From: Pectinophora gossypiella
Lineage: Eukaryota > Arthropoda > Insecta > Lepidoptera > Gelechiidae
Reading direction: 5' to 3'
DNA: 64,000 nucleotides
Assembly (NCBI RefSeq): GCF_024362695.1
Contig: NC_065431.1
Span: forward strand, 4,160,624 to 4,224,623
In this document: piece by piece, positions 60,489-64,000 of the stretch
Layout of the letters: every line of letters starts with the position of its first letter
Numbering within the stretch: the first letter of the stretch is position 1
The notes under the pieces: generated by a model
The model's input: the letters and a program-made list of their open reading frames with translations, nothing else
Databases searched by the model: none
Told to the model about the DNA's origin: nothing
Position numbers and translations under genes: made by a program

Positions 60489-61589
60489 TAATTGTTTTTA
60501 CTTTTTGTATTTTTTTTTACAATTGAATTTGGCGAACCCGTCTATTTGTTACGGAATTTTCAAAAAGTATCACTTTTACCAATAATATTATAATTAAGTA
60601 TACAATAATTTACTTTGCACTAAAGTACCTTCCGTAATTTCCGTATTTTTTATTTTGTAAAATTCTAACAGGCATTAATCGCATCAGTGAACATGCGGCT
60701 AACTAAAAAACTACTGAACGGATTTTCATACGGTTTTCACCAATGAGTAGAGTGATTCATGGGCGTGCTTTAGGGTTTATAATTTATACAAGTATTTTTT
60801 TTGTATAAAATGGTTCAAAAATGATGATGAATGTCAAACATAATTATCGTTACAAATATAGCCGACTTGGAGCTTTCGGCGAAAACGCTGCCTGAGCCCA
60901 TTGAGATATAACAAAACAACGTATGGTTGAATTGTTCCTTTTTTGTAGGTATACCGAAAAGTCCACAATATGTCATAATAATTATATTGTGTATAAAGAA
61001 TTGTGTATATGTATTGTATGATTTTACAAATAACGATCACAGTACAGTAATAATAAGGTAGATTTTTCCTAAATTGCGTAGGTTCAAACTTTGTCGCATC
61101 GCGTTTGAAAGATGTAATAGCGCTTCAGGACGTCCCGCAAGCACGGCGCTGATGTCGCAGTATCCGCATATAATTATTATGACTTGTCATTTAGTTCCAA
61201 TAAAATCCGCGGGACTTCATACGTATGTCAGTGACAGCTGGTGATAGCATGCGGGACACTTAGCACCTAATCGAATTCTATGTTATTTTCGCGCCCAGTC
61301 CAGACGACTCACAGCGCATTTCTGGACATAATATTTACGCGTGGTGTTTATTGTTAGGTTAGTTAGTTCAGGTTAGGACGTCTTTTTATAACGAGGACGT
61401 TAAAAAAAGACGAGGCTGGGACGTATTGAAGTAGTATTTCCATATATACGCGGCCTGAAATGGGCTGTTTCGGGGACCTGAACTGGTTGCTGTCGAACTT
61501 ATTATCACGTTTTCTTGATTAAAATTCATAAATAAGTCAAATAGAAAAAAGAAAAAAGATTTTATTTAGTTTTAGATCTGTCATGATGT

Positions 61590-61880
61590 CTGTGATGTTT
61601 GTTTATTATACATAAGAATTTCAAAATTTATCTTATTTTTTTTCCCAAAGGGCAAGGCAAAGGGAACTATGAACATACAGCCATGTCTTGTGTTTTTTTT
61701 TTTCTTGATGATGATTAATGAAATGATGAAACCTAAGCCCCCACCCTCGGAGCAGACTCCTACTCCGAACCCCAAACGAAGTAAGCGGCTTGTTGGCGCA
61801 AAGCGAAAATAGATAGGTACACTTTGTTTATTGAATATTCCGATTTAATAATACTATCGGGAATGTTTTCCGACTAATGT
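61590..61880 (-). repeat. Repeat N, copy 2
   Basis: Inverse of 31194-31520: CCACCCTCGGAGCAGACTCC..GCAAAGCGAAAATAGATAGG..TAATGTGATCATTAA. A further scrap is at 62060-62140 (CCCCGAAGGGTAAGGCAAAG). Confidence 0.65.
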
Positions 61881-62818
61881 GATCATTAACCACAAAACAC
61901 CACTTCGTATTGATTATTTAGATTATTCAATGAAGAAAGCAACCTTCCCGTTCCCGGTCCCACCAAAAAGTCCGCGACAAAGAGAATATAAATAAATCTG
62001 TATGTTGGATGGAAAAACAATTAATTATAAATGACTACTATTTATGCCGGCAAATGCAACAACTTCTTTTTTGATTTGGTTTTCCCCGAAGGGTAAGGCA
62101 AAGGGAACTATGCCCATACAGCCATTTCATTTTATGTATTGATTTTTTATTATAATATATGTCCTCTTTTAAAACACGGTATTTACCCATTATTTAAAAA
62201 TGTTTAAATAAGATACGTTATTACAAAAATATTTTTCCAATATTCCTTTTCTCAGATTGTAGTATTTTTAGTTTTTTATTTATATTTATTCTCTTCATAC
62301 AAAATATCTTTATAAATTGTCACTGACATTCTATTACACTTGTCAAGTAGTCAAAGCCTTTAGAAAAAAAAAATATCACGCACACAAACTAACATTGACA
62401 CCTCTACACGCTCAGCAAATACACTGTAATCTGCACCACTACAAATGTAGAATTGATCAAAATTGAGGGTCTGAAATATGGTACTTCTCGTATTCGGACC
62501 CTAAATTTTTGTTAGTTTGCGAAAATAATTCACCAAAATATTACTATTTATCGGTTTTATAACAATATTCCTCTATCCGTTTTCCTGTAGCACTGCATCA
62601 ACTTTTGTATGGAAAACGAATCACCTTAAACCATCACGCGGGCCCAGTGCGGATTGATGGTTATTAACGACTTCTAATGCACCCGAGACCAACGGCTTAA
62701 CGTGCCTTCCGAGCTTGAGATGAAAAACGTTGTTTTTTTTTTGTGGTCACCCATCCTATGACCGGCCTTTGCGAAAGTTGCTTAACTTCAACAATCGCAG
62801 ACCGAACGCGTTTACTAT

Positions 62819-63709
62819 TTTTTTATAAGAACAACAAACAAACTATGGCTCACCTTTTGTGCTGTCCTAAGTGCCCTAACACCTGCTCTATTAAATACCT
62901 TCACGAAACCACTGACAATCCCGTAAGCATGGCCAATTATTGGTCAGCAAAAATTTATCATCGATCGCCATCGACTCGCAAAGAAGATAAGAACCAATGG
63001 TCAGACAGGCAGTCGCTTCTGTATAAAACTATACCTGAAAAACAACAAACATATAACCCTCCTTTTGCTTCGACGTAGTCGGCTAAAAAAGAAAACATTT
63101 ACATTCAATTTGGAAGACTTCTTATTAAACGTGGTTAAAAGTTGTCTTTTTAATTACGAACTTATTATAAATGTGTACGTATTTATAATTATTCTATTGA
63201 ATAACTTTTATATTTTCCGAAAAAAAATCAGCGCCATCTATGTACTCTAAGCGTGAACTAATACAACCCTTTCATTGTATTTCCTTTCACGAGTTTCCAG
63301 TAGTAGGCCAGCGTACCAAACAGTTCTAACGTCCGCCAACAGATGGCGCCATAAGTCGGAAAACTGCACACAAATTGTTACGTAATTGTGGGAGCTTATT
63401 TTGTCAAAACGTCTAACGATTTGATACCCTAAGGACGGCGTTTACCTAAAAAAGTTTAATAAGAATTTGCATAAAGCTCAAAGTTATTGGCCCGCAGAGA
63501 GTAAAGGTAAAAATATAGAGAAGAAACAGTAGATTTTTTTTTTACCCGACTGCCAGGAAGGGTTTTGTATATTTTGGCGTGTATCATGTTTTCTGATTTT
63601 TTTAAAGTAACCATCGAAACATCCCCACAGTTGGATGGATTTAAATAAATGTTTTGTATATTATCTTATTCGCTTTAAGCGCTCAATGGTTACAGGCTAG
63701 ATTTGAAAA
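62819..63709. other. Unassigned, with SINE-D scrap
   Basis: 62998-63035 (GGTCAGACAGGCAGTCGCTT) is a SINE-D scrap. An open plus frame to 63078 begins inside a SINE and has no recognisable domain. No exon called. Confidence 0.3.
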
Positions 63710-63935
63710 TAGAATAGAAATAGTTTATTACAAAAGGCGCCATGCACAAAAAAAAGACAACAACATCATATCAAATTTCCACTAAACAATTACAAAAAAA
63801 GCAAGACGGATGTTTGTCGAAAAGATCATAAGGTGGTGGTGGACGTCCTGAGATAAAAGGGCCTCACTCAGCACAAGTCGCGGCGTGAACCACGACGCTG
63901 ATATTATGTGGACCCTGTTGGGTGACGCACGAACA
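63710..63935 (-). mobile_element. LINE 3' UTR end
   Basis: AATAGAATAGAAATAGTTTATTAC..GATCATAAGGTGGTGG..GGGCCTCACTCAGCACAAGT, the reverse of 35740-35955. Confidence 0.7.
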
Positions 63936-64000
63936 TCGTGTTCCATAAACATGTGTTCATAAAATCAAAATGGCGGCCGTCAAGTACAAAATGGCGGTAA

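Larger units (their letters stand above)
60105..62625. mobile_element. TTAA-duplicating DNA element, non-autonomous
   Basis: The element lies between TTAA (60101-60104) and TTAA (62626-62629) where an intact SINE-A has a single TTAA. Its ends are GGTGATGTGTTTC and, reversed, GGTGATTCGTTTTC. A TTAA duplication is the hallmark of piggyBac-type transposition, but these termini do not start CCC. No transposase frame is seen; the longest frames are under 70 codons without motifs. The interior holds repeat N, a Helitron-like scrap (60700-60780) and a tRNA-like segment. Confidence 0.7.
60020..62818 (-). mobile_element. SINE-A split by a 2.5-kb insert
   Basis: 60020-60104 (tail to ATCGGGCCTTAA) continues at 62626 (TTAAACCATCACGCGGGCCC) through the central block and 5S-like part to the head near 62815. 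Together they make one nearly full-length SINE-A. Confidence 0.9.

Noticed and set aside
60834..61040. Transposase remnant in the TTAA element
   Set aside because: The 68-codon frame is AT-driven and shows no catalytic motif.
62743..63078. 111-codon frame with Cys pairs (CCPKCPNTC)
   Set aside because: Begins inside SINE-A and includes a SINE-D scrap; the Cys pattern is too short and unsupported.

Overview
This window looks like a moth or butterfly (Lepidoptera) nuclear genome. It is AT-rich, has no operons or bacterial-type genes, and is packed with short retroposons, hairpin MITEs, 5'-truncated LINE 3' ends and Helitron-like pieces whose terminal motifs (CTATACTAATATTATAAATG start, CTAG|T end) are familiar from Lepidoptera. 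Family names used here (SINE-A to SINE-D, NA1, NA2, PA1, TG1, MITE-K, MITE-J, RTE-1, LINE-2, LINE-3, CR-1) are local labels that I defined by comparing copies within the window. They are not database names.

Host gene content is very small. Two convincing plus-strand coding exons belong together. A start exon at 27395-27543 encodes a short N-terminus, one membrane segment and a basic cytosolic stretch. An internal exon at 59533-59631 has matching phase 2. The intron between them would be about 32 kb. A third, weaker candidate is an alternative first exon ending at 35093 (MSLK plus a split Arg codon) in one of the few repeat-poor stretches; it is also phase 2 and would give an isoform without the membrane segment. 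The rest of the gene would lie to the right of the window. I cannot name it. An N-terminal anchor followed by a basic linker fits synaptotagmin-like proteins, but no C2 domain is present here.

Layout. 0-9 kb: SINE, CR-1 and MITE pieces, a degenerate inverted motif array (7.4-8.2 kb) and a scrambled SINE/LINE mosaic (8.7 kb). 9-27 kb: LINE C-terminal fragments, three-unit and two-unit MITE-K hairpins, MITE-J, a full-length NA2 and many SINEs. 27.4 kb: exon 1. 27.5-59.5 kb: the long intron, full of nested insertions. 56.7 kb: a 16-bp minisatellite. 59.5 kb: exon 2, hemmed in by a Helitron-like end 37 bp upstream and a poly-A retroposon 10 bp downstream. 60.1-62.6 kb: a 2.5-kb insert with a TTAA duplication that splits a SINE-A.

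The most coherent biological picture is a retroposon ecology. SINE-A, -B and -C share one central block but carry different 5' heads and tails. SINE-A has a chimeric tRNA-like plus 5S-rRNA-like head. Three non-autonomous groups (SINE-A/C, NA2, NA1) each carry a 3' tail matching the end of a different LINE present in the window (RTE-1, LINE-2, LINE-3). For the first two, the shared tail corresponds to the last codons of the LINE protein. Many insertions are dated relative to each other by exact target-site duplications (TSDs). I did not see a new protein-coding defence or metabolic system.
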